A stretch of 64,000 nt of DNA from Ochotona curzoniae. Its lineage: Eukaryota > Chordata > Mammalia > Lagomorpha > Ochotonidae. The notes under the pieces were generated by a model, which saw only the letters and a program-made list of their open reading frames with translations, made no database searches and had not been told where the DNA came from. The position numbers and the translations under genes were made by a program. Numbering within the stretch: position 1 is the first letter of the stretch; each line of letters begins with the position of its first letter. Below are positions 21,361-32,704 of the stretch, piece by piece. The DNA is taken from the NCBI RefSeq assembly GCF_017591425.1, contig NW_024467120.1, forward strand, positions 5,394,001 to 5,458,000, read 5' to 3'.

Positions 21361-21688
21361 GGACTGGTGCGGTGGCCTAGCGGCTAAAGTCCTCGCTTTG
21401 AATGCACTGGGATCCTATGTGGACACCGGTTCTAATCCCAGCAGCCCCGCTTCCCATCCAGCTCCCTGTCTGTGGACTGGGAAAGTAGTCAAGGATGGTC
21501 CAAAGCCTTGGGGCCCTGCACTTGTGTGGGAGACCCAGAAGAGGCTCCAGGCACCTGGGTTTGGATTGGCTCAGCTCCAGCTGTTGCAGCCGTTTGGGGA
21601 GTGAATCACTAGATGGGAGATCTTCCTCTCTGTCTCTCCTCTCGATATATCTGACTTTGCAATAAAAATAAATCTTAAAAAAAAAAAA
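21361..21688 (+). mobile_element. C-SINE inside the second composite copy
   Basis: Near-consensus head GGTGCGGTGGCCTAGCGG and GGTTCTAATCCCAGC, full core, and tail CTTTGCAATAAAAATAAATC plus A run. Flanked by AAGAACTGTGG(A/G)TGGGA (about 21348 and 21689), so it post-dates the composite insertion. Confidence 0.93.
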
Positions 21689-22390
21689 AGAACTGTGGGT
21701 GGGAACAGGCCTGTCTGGAGAGCTAAGGGGACACCTCAGCTGGGTTGGCATTCCCTTTGGTGAGCATAAGAGCCATATTGACGGCAGCAGGCCGGGCTGG
21801 ACATGGCTATAGCCTCCCTCAATGCAGGTGTGGACCAGGTCTGGGGAGTGACAGACTGAGCTAAACTCCAGCACCCACTGGTACTTGTGAGTTCTACGGA
21901 GGGTGTAGAACAGGCTGGGTTAGGTCTTGACTCCCACTGAACCATGTGAAAGCTGTGTCTGGGCACGGACTAGGTGTGGCTGGGTTGTAACACCCAACAG
22001 TAAGAATCAGAATAAGTGTGGGCTGATTGAGCAAGGCCATTGTTCCTGTCAGGACAAGAGGTAGCAAAGTCAACCTGGGCCAAGGACCCACTGATGTGTG
22101 AGATCTGCCACTGGGAGGCGACCCAACTGAGGAGCTTGGGAAACACAATTGTAGGGATGCAGTTCATATACAAGAACCAAGTCAAGAAGCAACTCTGATC
22201 ATGCCAAGTTATAGTACCTCCTGGCATACATGTGGGTCAGGTCTGGGGACAGATCTGGCTGGGCCAGTTTATAATGTCCACTGGCAGATCTGAGAACTAG
22301 GACAGGGTACAGGAGGGGCCAGGTCAGGTTGAAACACCAGCCAGCTAACATGGGGCAACATGATAGTGGATGCTGAGGTTAGGAGAGCCA

Positions 22391-22735
22391 TGGGGGATCT
22401 GGTGGGGCTTGGTCACCTGGCCTGGGTCCTGAGGCCTATCTGTGAGGTAGTGCTGGGTTTGTGAGCCCCAAGGGTGGGGGATCTGTTGGGACTAGGGTCA
22501 CCTGGGTGGGGTCTCTTGGCCTGCCTGAGTGGTGGGTGCCGTGTTGGTGAGCCCTGGGGACAGGGGATATAATGGGGGTTGGGTCACCTGGCCCAGGTCC
22601 AGGTGCCTGCCTGTGAGGCAGGTGCCAGGTTCATGAACCCTGGGGGTGGGGGATCTGGCAGGGCTTGGATTGCCTGGCCCTGGTCTTTGTTCCTTCCTGC
22701 AAGCGAAAAAGGTGTAGTAGTGGACACAGACCCTG
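22391..22735 (+). repeat. ~85-bp tandem array, about four units
   Basis: Blocks with GGGGGATCTGG, GGGCTTGGTCACCTGGCC, CCTGCCTGTGAGG and GGTGAGCCCTGGGG recur with anchors at about 22393, 22477, 22563 and 22649. Units are imperfect. The array sits in the body of the second composite copy, in a place where the first copy shows only degenerate blocks. Confidence 0.8.
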
Positions 22736-23489
22736 ACTTACATGGAGAATATGGGAGCCTATTTGGTACCATCGCAGAGGAAGGAGCACAGAGCAAATGG
22801 GCCAACTACCCCTGCAAACAAAGACAGCAAAAATCTGGGTGAATGGAGACTAGAGGTCGACTATGGCAGCCAATGGACATTGGACTGGCCAAATCGTTCG
22901 CATTTCAGAATTATGCAAACCACTTGATTTAAACCCGCAGAACATGTGCTGTATTGGGTGCGAATTCCCCATCCTTGGGTGCTGGGACATTTGGGAGGCT
23001 GGGTGTGGCTTCTCTCTTTATCTCTCCCTTTCCCGCAGAGACAAGAAGAAATGAAGAATTAGGAAACAATGATTTCACCCACTTTTCCTTGATGTTCAGT
23101 CCTTCCCATCCTGATCAACCCTGTAATCATAATCAAACAAATAAAACAAATTTAATTAAAAAATAACGAATTCACCTAACATTAAAAAAATAGAGAGATA
23201 ACCAAGGGAAACATTTCTTTATCAAGTCTATAATTTTTTATTCAGAAAACATGAAAATATATATCAGAGTGCAGTTATATAGATATATGGTACAGAATAA
23301 GATAGGGCATAAGGTAGGATGTTTTCCCTAGTCTTTCATGAAATGCTAAATATTTCACTGTGTTTTAGGACCCTTGTTACTGTCAGTGGTTGACATAATG
23401 TTTCACTCATAAAACATGTTCAATAAATGTTGTTAGCAACTTATTTCTGGGTGACAGTGGATAACACAGCTGTTGGAACTCTTTTTGTT

Positions 23490-23800
23490 TTTTATGTTTT
23501 ATTTTTTGAAAGGCAGAGCTGGGGACAGGGCAGGAAAAGAGAGCCAGATATATTTCATCTGATTTGTTCTCTCATTGCCAGTAACCACCAGGACTGGGCC
23601 AGACTGAAGCCAGGTGCTCAGAACTCTAACTCACCCGCTACGGGGGTGACACGATGCCACCATCATCTGCGGCATTCCAGAGTGTGCACTAGCAAGAAGT
23701 AGGATCAGCAGTGGAGGTGGGATTTGAACTTATGTGCTCTGATTTGGGATGTGTGAGAGTCTCACATGGTAGCTCAGCCATTATGCGTAACATCCACTCC
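23490..23800 (-). mobile_element. C-SINE, inverted, diverged
   Basis: TTTATTTTTTGAAAGGCAGAGC, CCACCAGGACTGGGCC, TGAAGCCAGGTGC, GTGGAGGTGGGATTTGAAC, and a head with GTAGCTCAGCCATTATGC follow the inverted order of an older C-SINE. Confidence 0.7.
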
Positions 23801-24214
23801 GATTGTTGGGATTCTTCAACCTGCAAGCTAGTTTTCTGGAAGTTTAGCTTCATTTGATCTGATACAGAAAAATTCGTAAAACTTTGGGGCAATGACCTTA
23901 TTTGATTTTTTTTTTTTTCTTTTCAAGGGATTTAGGTGATGGATGAAGTAATTGGGATCAAGTTTATTCAGGGTATTTCTGATTCTGGTGTCAAAATTCC
24001 TGCATCTGAAGAAACTTCTGAGTTTAATTCTGGTCAAATTGGGATGTTTGAATTCCAAGTAATTCATTATTCTGCAACTTTAAGGGGCAGGGGATCAATA
24101 TTTCACATTTGTAACCAGAGAGACATTTTCTTGTAACACCAAAGTTTGGCACTGTCTTGACATTTTTATATACATTTGACAACTTCCTTTTAAAAACATA
24201 AAGGTGAATGTGTG
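23801..24214. other. No gene recognised
   Basis: Unassigned AT-rich DNA with a 13-base T run near 23907. Confidence 0.4.
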
Positions 24215-24470
24215 TTTTGCACGGTGGTTAAGAGGCTACTTGGGATTCCTGTCCTCATTATTAGAGTCTGGGCTCTTCTGCTTCCTGATGCAGTTTCCTG
24301 CTGGTTCACCGCAGGGGAAGGAAACAGATGATGGTTCAGGTAGTTGGTCCCTGCCACCAATGTGGGAGACTGAGTTGAATTTTGGGCTCTTGGCACTAGC
24401 CTGGGTCAGTCCTGGGTATTGTAGCCTTTAAGGAGTACATGGGTGGATGGATGATTTCTCTTTGATTTTC
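24215..24470 (+). mobile_element. C-SINE-related, older subfamily
   Basis: GCACGGTGGTTAAGAGGC, ACTTGGGATTCCTGTCC, CTGCTTCCTGATGCAGTTTC and CCAATGTGGGAGACTGAG. The same variant of head and core occurs at 46218, suggesting a distinct older subfamily. Confidence 0.65.
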
Positions 24471-24479
24471 AAATACATT

Positions 24480-25678
24480 TACAATTTTGACTGATGTGAA
24501 AATTATACGTATCTGTGAGCTGTCATGTCATGTTTTGATATACATATATGCAGTGTGTAAAGTTCAAATATTAATCCAAAATGTATAACTTCTTTATGTT
24601 GTACACATTCAAAAATCCTTCTTATTTTTTTTTAAAGAAAGAAATTATAGTACATTACCACTACCTATAGTGCAGTAGAACTCTACAAATTCTTACAGCT
24701 CTCTAACCTTATGGTCATTTAATTGGCCTTACCATTGCCCTCTACTCTCCTCAGCCTCTAGTAATTATAGCTTTATGCTCAAATTTTGTGATAAAAGCTT
24801 CCTTGGATTTTACATTTGAGTGAGATCATCTAGTGCTTGTTTTTCTTGGCTTATTTCACACAATATAATAACCCCGAAATTGTTGGAAATGTCAAGATTT
24901 CATTCATCTCATGGTCAAAATATATTACCCTGTGTTAATCTATTATACTTTCTTTATCTGTTCATTAGTTGACGGACATTTAAGTGGTTTCCATTTACTA
25001 TATATTATTTATTGTGCTGCCATAAACATGAGAGTACAGATGTCTCTTTGATAGGCTAATTTCACATCCCTTTGCTATATATCTGGTAGTAGGATAGCAG
25101 ATTGTATAGTAATTTCATTTTAGGTATTAAGGAACCTCCATGTTGATTTCTACAAGGGTTGTACTACTGTGCGTTCCCACCAGTGGTGCACAAGGATTCT
25201 TTTCTTTCCCACATCAGTGCTGGTGCTTGCCTTGTTTTCTTTTCACAGTAGTCATTTCACCAGGGATGAGTTGAGATCTCATGGTCATATTTCCATTTTC
25301 TTGCTGATTAATGATGAGAATTTAAAAAAAAATGTGCCTAGTGGTCATTTGTATGTCTTCCTTTTAGAAATGTCTGTTTAGATCTATCAATTTAAGATTT
25401 TTATTATTTGTTTTTTGGCTATTGAATTCTGGACATAAACTGATTATCAACTCTTATCTGATGCAAAGTTTACAAATATTTTCTCCCATTTTGTCGGTTG
25501 TCTCTTTACCCTGTTAATTAATTCTTTTGATGTTCAGAAGCTCTTTGGTTTGATGAGACCTTGTCAGTCAACTCTTATATTTGTTTTCTGTGCTTTTGGG
25601 TGTATTACAAAACAATTTTGCTTACCCCAATGTCTGAAACATTTCTTACTAATTTTGGTAAGCCTTTCATAGATTTTT
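24480..25678 (-). mobile_element. Old L1 3' UTR and ORF2 end, antisense
   Basis: Reads as reverse-complement L1: TGTTTTGATATACATATATGC, then the ORF2 C-terminal part with GTTCATTAGTTGACGGACATT, TATTGTGCTGCCATAAACATG, CCACCAGTGGTGCACAAGG and TTGTCTCTTTACCCTGTTAATT. It carries no intact frame. A SINE interrupts it at 25679, and L1-like text resumes after 26022. Confidence 0.75.
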
Positions 25679-26005
25679 TTTTAAAAGATTTATTTTTGTT
25701 ATTTTTTTATTGGAAAGGCGAATATACAAAGAGGAGAGACAGAGAGGAAGATCTTCCATCCGATGATTCACTCCCCAAGTGAGCGCAACGGCCGATGCTA
25801 TGCCGATCCGAAGCCAGGAGCCTCTTCTGGGTCTCCCACGCGGGTGCAGGGTCCCAAAGCTTTGGGCCGTCCTCGACTGCCTTCCCAGGCCACAAGCAGG
25901 GAGCTGGAAGGGAAGTGGGGCTGCTGGGATTAGAACCGGCGCCCACATGGGATCCCGGGCATGCAAGGTGAGTACCTCAACCATCGCGCCACCGCGCCGG
26001 GCCCG
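25679..26005 (-). mobile_element. C-SINE, inverted, near consensus
   Basis: Complete SINE ending at the right with the inverted head GCGCCACCGCGCCGGGC. CpGs are well preserved (GCGCAACGGCC, CCACGCGGGTGC), suggesting youth. Flanked by a perfect 17-bp duplication GCCTTTCATAGATTTTT (25662-25678 and 26006-26022). Confidence 0.95.
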
Positions 26006-26022
26006 GCCTTTCATAGATTTTT

Positions 26023-26702
26023 GCTTTGTGGTTATTATGAGACTTACAGAAACTTTCTTTTGGTATTAACACATTATTCTGAAATTATAGCAGCTTGATA
26101 TTGATTATAAAGATAGAAATTAGGAAGTACAAATAAAAAAATAAGAAATACTAATAAAGGGATGGTACTGTGGATAGTAGGTAAAGCCTCCATTCTTCTC
26201 GATGTTTTGAAATCTTGATATCACATTTGCCTCTTTCTATATAGCCTATCACTTAGCACATCAATATTATAATTAATGCTTCTAGTTATTTTGTTTTTAG
26301 TCTTCAGATAAAATATGTTACTATTTTATGTGGTATGTTTACAGTATGAGAACATTGTGAGTTTGCTAGTTACTTTTGCCAGTGAATTTTCTACTTTTTG
26401 ATATTTTCTTCTTACTCAATGATGCCTTGAAGGTTCTCTTGAAGATCATTGAATTTTCTTAGTTACTTTGAATTCTTCATCCTAGAAATCACAAATATCA
26501 GTTGCCGTCTGGTTTGATCCAGGTGCCATATTTGGCTTATCAGCTGAAGTCACACAGCTCCCTGAAAATTCTTGACATATGTTGAATGGGATTATCTGTG
26601 CATTGTAGGATTAGGTAATTTTTTTTACATTGTTTGTAATCTGGCATTCTATGTGTCCTTCCAGAAATGCTAAGCATTCTTCTTCTTCTCCTTCTTCTTC
26701 TT
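26023..26702. other. Probable L1 remnant, otherwise unassigned
   Basis: The first ~100 bases continue the antisense L1 interrupted by the SINE. Beyond that no homology was recognised. A TTCTTC-rich microsatellite lies at about 26672-26703. Confidence 0.4.
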
Positions 26703-27030
26703 TTTGGATTTATTATTTATTTTTATTGGAAAGGCAGATTTATGGAGAGAAGGAGAAGACAGAGAGAAAGCTCTCCCATCTGTGGGCTCAATCCCCAAAT
26801 GGCCACAGTGGCCGAGGCTGAGTTGATCTGAAACCAGGAGGCAGTAAATCCCTCTGGGTCTTCCACAGGGGTGCAGTGGTTCCAAGGCTTTGGGCCATCC
26901 TCTACCGCTTTTTCAGGCCACAAGCAGGGAGCTGCATGAGAAGTGGAGCAGCCAGGACATGAACTGGTGCCCATATGATATGCCAGTGCTTGGCGGTAGA
27001 GGATTAGCCAGTTGAGTCATCTTGCCTTTC
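26703..27030 (-). mobile_element. C-SINE, inverted
   Basis: TTATTTTTATTGGAAAGGCAG, AGACAGAGAGAAAGC, CAATCCCCAAATGGCCACAG, CTGGGTCTTCCACAGG, CAGGCCACAAGCAGGGAGC, and a head ending near 27030. Confidence 0.88.
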
Positions 27031-27494
27031 CTGTTCTTGAGTGTGTCTTGCATTATACTAAAACCAAGAATTGTAGTCTGTCACCTAGTTTCCTTAGCTA
27101 GGTGATTAGGTGATTTGGTTTGTGCATAGCTGATCAAATGAATGTCTCTGTGGGGAGACGAGTGCTTGAGGATCTTCTTCCTCCACCCTCTCACATCACC
27201 CCAAAACTTTGACTGATTTTATTTTATGAACATTATATATGATGTTTCATGAACATTCTTTGTGAAAGCATAATATGCAAGTGTACGTTACTTTAGATAT
27301 AACCATATAGAATTTTTAATACAAAAGTTTAAAAAGTCAAAAGTTTTCATAATTCTGAGGCAGAGAGGAGAATGTAGGTTTTCATTTTACAATGCTTTCA
27401 GATTTAATGTTTTCATTCATGAAAAGCTGACATCATTCCATCTGTTTTACTTGTGAGAAGTTCAGGCATGGAAGGGTAAGTTCCTTCCAAGTAA

Positions 27495-27905
27495 CAATAT
27501 CTGTATTAGTCTGCTTTTCATTATCTTAATGAGCCTGTGTGCGAGGAGCAACTTGGAAGGGAGTAAGGTTTATTTTGGCTTATTTTTGGAAAGTTAAAGT
27601 CCAAGATGAACTATCTGGTCAAGGATGACAGTGGTGGGACAGGTGTGCAAGCACAGGTTCTTGGTGAGCTAAGAAGCAGAGACAGAAACAGGAAGCACAT
27701 TCGGTGTATCTAACCAACCCTCTAATAAAAACTATCTTCTGAGGCAGGACTTCAGTGATCTAAAGGCTACCCCATCAGGCCAATCTCTCAGATGCCTTAA
27801 TTAGATAAAGTCTCAGTTCTTATCTCTCACCTGTTAATGTAAGACTTTTGAGTGTAAAGGTCTGTGTGAGTCTGGGAAGCCAACTCTTATTTGATCCGTA
27901 ACAGT
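27495..27905 (-). mobile_element. MaLR-type LTR remnant, inverted
   Basis: TTAGTCTGCTTTTCATTATC, GGTTTATTTTGGCTTATTTTTGG, AAAGTCCAAGATG and a closing TTGAGTGTAAAGG follow the reverse complement of ancient MST/MLT1-like LTRs. The same order recurs at 34575, 37740 and 54810. The subfamily is uncertain. Confidence 0.5.
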
Positions 27906-28937
27906 ATCTTTGGTAATCTTCCCCAATTTTATATAATAATGTTAAGCCTGCAAATTGTAAAATTTGATATGCCACCTTCTGTGTTTTAGCATTCACACTC
28001 AGATGTTTAAGCTCTTGCCCCATTTGGTGAAGCACAGTCCACCTCTAAGAACTGTAGCATCTTCATGGTTACTCTTGGATGCTAAACCAGAGATAACATC
28101 ACTTCAGAGGTGTTATGTCATCGATGCTGCTTGCTTTGTCTTCTCCCCCTCTCGTTCTTCAATATTCTGATTGTTGAACCAAATGACCTTCAGATACAGT
28201 AACTTTGCTCATGCTCCTCCTGCCTTGGGTTGCCTTTCCCAGTCTGATTGTCTGTCACTGAGTATTCATTCACTTCTCTTCTGGGTGAAATATACTTTAC
28301 TATCCTATTAATACGGGGTTTGCTAGGTAAAAATTTTAGATTTTATATGAAATACCAGGAATCTAACATGACCCTATTTTACATTAAAGTATATATTTCT
28401 GGAGACAAAAAAATATTGAAAAAGTTTAAATCTAGGTATAAACATAGTAGCTATGTTTTGTAGTATGATTGTGTAAGATTTTATATTGCACTATTATACT
28501 TTTTGTAGTTTTTAAATAGTGAGAATATTGGTGAGTTTCTTTTAAAGACAGTAGAATTTCTTTAGAAGGGATCTCTATGGAGTTCTCATAGAGATTTAAT
28601 TAGCAAGTCATATCAGTGGCCAAGTAAACTACCTTCATCTCTAATTTTTTTGGTTTCTACATACTGATGAATTAAAGCCAAGTAATTGGAACAGATCTTG
28701 CACATATATTTAAACTCATCTTATATATCTTCAATTTTATTATAAAATATTTCTCATATACAGAAAGATATAGACACCAATACAACATAAAATTATGATT
28801 TACTGTCAAGTCTAGTCACGTAATTTTGGTTTACTTTCTCCATACTCATCATTTTTTCTCCCTTCCATGTGGAAATCTTATAGATACGACGGTATTCTAG
28901 AAAACTCATGGAAAATGGATCTAAAAGACAAACTTTG
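27906..28937. other. No gene recognised; short palindrome
   Basis: AT-rich unassigned DNA. A perfect inverted repeat ATCTCTATG / CATAGAGAT with a 7-nt loop lies at 28571-28595. Confidence 0.4.
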
Positions 28938-29215
28938 GGGCAGGCATTTGTTCTAGTAGTTATGATGCCTACAAAACCAATGAATGGGATCTAGCTACTT
29001 CTTTCCATGTTCCCGTCACTGTGCTCTTAAAGAAACATGTACAAATAAGAAATTGATTTTGGTAAAAAAGTTTCTGAAATTCATGCATATAAGCATCTTT
29101 AAGGAATTCATGGAAAATGCGTATATGAAAAAAGATTATGCATTAATTAAAAAGCTTGTCTATCAAAAAGAATTTGTCTTTCAATTTTATTTTTAAATGA
29201 ACTTTTTGAAGTGCC
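28938..29215 (+). mobile_element. SINE head fragment and possible L1 tail
   Basis: GGGGCAGGCATTTGTTCTAG at 28938 resembles a SINE head. The AT-rich text at 29080-29215 (GAATTCATGGAAAATGCG, GAACTTTTTGAAGTGCCCT) resembles a common old L1 3' end. Both calls are weak. Confidence 0.35.
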
Positions 29216-30268
29216 CTGGTGAAGTGAAGAGCCTAAAACTAAGCCAATCAGTAATAAGTGATCTGAATTTGGCGCTTTAATTCCTGTGACTAAGTTGTAT
29301 TTATGTATTTTCATAAATTATCTGTAGTGTTGCTTTGTCAATTTCTTATTTTAATGAACTTATACATTCTATTTTCTCTAACTTTTCACTCGTGTTCAAG
29401 GCTATCATTTGAGAAGGACAAGTGAAAGTCCAATGGAGTTTGTTTGTCTTTCTGGGAATCATGATTTTTTTTTTTTATAAACAGATGCTCCCTGGATAGT
29501 GGAAATCCTTGACCAAATTCCAGGGTTCTGAAAAAGCTTATTTTTTTGCAGTTGTGTTGTTGACCTTGTCACTTTCATGGAGTAGAGAATTTTCAGAAGT
29601 TCTATTGAAATATTTTCCCTTACATTACCCCTTCAAAGGTTTGAAAAATGCTTAATATAAATCAGGTATTAATAGATACTAATGAGAAAAATGCTATACT
29701 TTTTTTTATAATACTGCCATTGAAAGGAAAATATGTTGATTGTTTTAGCAAAATATGCAAATGAATACTACAGTCTTAAATACTTGGGATTCCATCCTAC
29801 TAAAAAAAATAAGAGCAGTGGTAAGGGGCCACTTTTGACACAGCAAGGGGCTGCATCATTTCAAGAGGCACAGAGGGTATCCAGGAAAGGACTGTGAGAT
29901 GTATTGGTCAGGAAATTAAGTTCAAGGAGTATTGGCTCATAGAGCAAGAACAACAAAGAGGGATAATGATGCTGTGAGTTTTGAGGTGTTAAATAAAATA
30001 AAAATATCAGTCTATTGGTTTTGAAGCATGGGCGTCATTGATTACCTTGTAGAATTCTTTGAGCAGAATTGAATGGTGCCTATGAGACAGGTCTCCAGGT
30101 TGGAGACGACAAGGATTTTATTATACAAAGAAATAGAAATACAGGCTCCTGACAATCCTTACCATTTTCCATGTGTTAGTTATTTAAAAGAATGGAAGAG
30201 TTCTAGTTCTAGGTCATACGATATTAAGATACTTTACGTGCAGCTAATTCTCGCAACCTGGTTCTTTA
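29216..30268. other. No gene recognised
   Basis: AT-rich unassigned DNA. No SINE or L1 motif was recognised. Confidence 0.4.
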
Positions 30269-30302
30269 CCGTGAGCTGAAAACACCAGACGCAACGAGGT
30301 AT

Positions 30303-30712
30303 CTTTTTTTTTTTTTTAATTGTTGTTAACATTGTATTATGTGATACAGTTTTATAGGCACTGGGGATTCCCCCCACCCCTCCCATACCCCTCCCCTCAT
30401 GGTGGATTCCTCCACCTTGTTGCATAACCACAGTTCAAGTTCAGTTGAGATTCGTTCCTTGCAAACACATATCTAGCATAAAGTCCAGCGTCTTATTGTC
30501 CAGATAAGTTCAGTGGCCTCTTGGGGAGACCTTCTCTGGTCTGAAGATAGGGCTAACAGAGTAAAGATCCGGTCAGTTAAAAGCCCCAACAAAACCTCAG
30601 TATCAATATACAACATTATGGAATTAATTGACATAGTATTGGGTAAACAATATGTTAAAAATAATGCAAGTTCCATTCTTCGAAACATCTGGGTTGAGAC
30701 AGTGTCAATGAC
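30303..30712 (-). mobile_element. 5'-truncated L1 3' end inserted in the LTR
   Basis: A 16-base T run starting near 30304 is the inverted A tail. It is followed by TGTATTATGTGATACAG, a C-rich tract (inverted polypurine tract, 30370-30398) and CTTATTGTCCAGATAAG. The order matches the sense L1 3' UTR at 7746-8093. The two LTR halves on either side (AATAAA side and U5-like end) join if this block is removed. Confidence 0.7.
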
Positions 30713-30796
30713 AGGTTCAAAAAATAAAAGTTTATTCCAGCGGGGCAGGAATAGGGGAAGGGGAAAGAGGGAGGAGGGGGAGGGGGAGAGCAAGGA

Positions 30797-30798
<2 letters not shown>

Positions 30799-30844
<46 letters not shown>
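30799..30844 (+). repeat. (GA)n microsatellite in LTR leader
   Basis: Twenty-three GA units inside a larger purine-rich tract (30720-30960). Confidence 0.95.
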
Positions 30845-30846
<2 letters not shown>

Positions 30847-31184
30847 CGAGTGGGGCAGGAAAAGGGGAAGGGGGGGAAAGGGAGGTAAGAAGGAGGAGAG
30901 AGAGGAAGAGCAGGGGAGAGGAACCGAGAAGAGAGAGCAAGAGCAAGAGAGAGAGCCGAGCCGCACCTGGGGGCCTTTTTTGTCTGCCAGGTGTGGGGGG
31001 CGGGGATTCGGAGGGATTGAGGGCAGGTCCCAGAGGATTGGTGCCTGCAGGTGAAGCCTGGGGATGATTGGTGAGTGGGCGGGGTTGGGGAAGGGGCTGG
31101 GAGATTGGGGGTGGGATTCTCAGGTGGAATGCCAGGTTACATCTGATTGGTGGATGGCTGGACTGGCGCGAATCCCGTGAGCTG

Positions 31185-31853
31185 TGAGGAAGAAGAAATG
31201 GCGCAGGGTCCAGGGTGGGATATTGGAATAAATCCTTACACCATGAAGAGAAGTTAGATGGCATTTAGAATGGGGAAGAAGTATGTGGAAGGTTTGAAAG
31301 TTTGCAGACATTCAAGTGTGATTATCAAGGAAACGAGGGGGGTTGACCATTCAAGAGACATTCAATGATGACAAATCTTTTCCCAAATTAGAAAGGATGG
31401 ATTGTGGAACACAGGTGACAGAGTGAACATCAGAGAGATGGATGACAGGAATGACTGTGTGTGTTTATGTGCTAGCTGAGGAACTCTTTGATGGTATGTT
31501 TCTCCTGGAGCCCACCTGCCAGATGATAGAGCAGAGACTGGTGGTAGTGGGGTGACGAACGGACGTTAGAAATCTTGAAATCAATGTGGAGAATGAGGGA
31601 TTGGTGATAGGGACAACAATATTTGGGAGCAGATTTAAGGGGCCAGGTAACATTATTGCTGTGAATGTTGTAGTGGTTCTAATCACCATGATTGAATGGG
31701 TTCTTTAGTATTACGTAGGAACTTCTGAGGCACTTCCTGAGATACAGAATATTGAATTCATACAGGATTTGGCTTCTTTTGAACACCTGTAACTAAATAC
31801 ATGGCAAGGAAGTTCTTAAGGCTAGTGTGAGAGTGGTTAAGAAATTAGCCATG
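31185..31853. other. No gene recognised
   Basis: Unassigned sequence between the LTR and the next SINE. Confidence 0.4.
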
Positions 31854-32153
31854 GGGTCAGCACAATGGTGTAGCACACTAATCTTCTGCCTGTGGTGATG
31901 CCATCCCATATGGACAGTGATATATGTTCTAGCTGCTCTATTACCAGTCCAGCCCCTTGCTTATGGCCTGGGAAAGAAGAAGAGGATGGCTCAAGTCTTT
32001 GAGCCTCTGCACCCACAAGGGAGATCTGGAAGAAGCTCCTGGCTCCTGGCTCTGCATCTACTCCGTTCTGGCCACCTTGGCTATTTGGGGGATAAAACAG
32101 CAGATGGAAGAGCTCTCTCCGTCTCTCTTTTTGTAAATCTGCCTTTCCAATAG
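31854..32153 (+). mobile_element. C-SINE whose tail was hit by another SINE
   Basis: Head GGGGTCAGCACAATGGTG, core CTTATGGCCTGGGAAAG, GGAGATCTGGAAGAAGCTCC and tail CTTTCCAATAGAAACAAATC. An inverted SINE follows immediately in the tail. Confidence 0.85.
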
Positions 32154-32164
32154 AAACAAATCTT

Positions 32165-32497
32165 TTTAAAAAACATTTTATTTTTATTTTATTGGAATGT
32201 CCGATATACAGAGAGAAGGAGAGACAGAGAGGAAGAGCTTCCATCCACTGATTCACCTCCCAAGCTGCCCCTACAGAAGAGCTGAGCCGATCCGAAGCCA
32301 GGAGCCAGGATCTTCTTCCGGGTCTCCCATGTGGGTGCAGGGTCACAAGGCTTTGGCCTGTCCTCCACTGCTTTCCCAGGCTACAAGTAGGGAGCTGAGT
32401 GGGAAGTGGGGCTACAGGGACATGAACTGGTGCCCAAATGGGATCCTGGCATGTGCAAGGTGAGGATTTAGCCACTAAGCTACAGTGCTGGGCCTAA
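32165..32497 (-). mobile_element. C-SINE, inverted, inserted in a SINE tail
   Basis: Complete inverted C-SINE (TTTATTTTTATTTTATTGG to GCTACAGTGCTGGGCC). Flanked by AAACAAATCTT at 32154-32164 and 32498-32508, so it duplicated part of the older SINE's tail. Confidence 0.93.
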
Positions 32498-32704
32498 AAA
32501 CAAATCTTAAAAAAGAATATTAACCACAAAATCAAAGATGAGAGGTGATGTAAATGAAGCCTGTTAGATGTGGAAAAGGAGAAATTGAAGGAGGGGCCCT
32601 GCGGTCTGAGTGAGGAATATGAGGGTTAGGAGTCAACTACTACAATGATAGTAGTTTGTAAGGAGACAGCATCGTGTATGATGACAAAGTTTCAGAGGGC
32701 GATA

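Larger units (their letters stand above)
20950..23165 (+). mobile_element. Second copy of the composite element, older
   Basis: It starts with GGAAATTTAAGCTGCTGGCTG, a diverged match to the monomer start at 8751, and a CCATCTTGG YY1-like site. Its body is colinear with 10126-12330: CCCAACAGTAAGAATCAG against CCCAACAGCAAGAACCAG; CCTCCTGGCATACATG against CCACTGGCATACAG; GTCCACTGGCAGATC against ATCCACTGGCAAATC. The 3' region aligns through CAAACCACTTGATT and ends in AAACAAATTTAATTAAAAAATAA. It has no 254-bp array but carries an ~85-bp array at 22391-22735. A C-SINE interrupts it at 21361-21688. A weak candidate target-site duplication lies in A/GA-rich flanks near 20932 and 23183. Confidence 0.7.
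30269..31184 (-). mobile_element. Solo LTR-like element, inverted, split by an L1 tail
   Basis: On the minus strand: three CCAAT boxes (seen on the plus strand as GATTGG at about 31039, 31066 and 31144), an A-rich TATA-like stretch before GGCCCCCAGG (about 30970), a long CT-rich leader, AATAAA near 30726, and a U5-like end GCGTCTGGTGTTTTCA that closes at 30277 with the canonical CA. CCGTGAGCTG occurs at both edges (30269-30278 and 31175-31184), a candidate target-site duplication, but the 5' LTR edge lacks the canonical TG, so that boundary is uncertain. No viral gene is present. Confidence 0.55.

Noticed and set aside
30473..31264. 263-codon minus-strand frame
   Set aside because: It runs through an LTR leader, a GA microsatellite (the S/L run) and an L1 3' UTR. 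It is a chance frame across three unrelated elements.
31837..32475. 212-codon minus-strand frame
   Set aside because: It lies entirely in two opposed C-SINEs. Such frames appear in SINE copies throughout the window.
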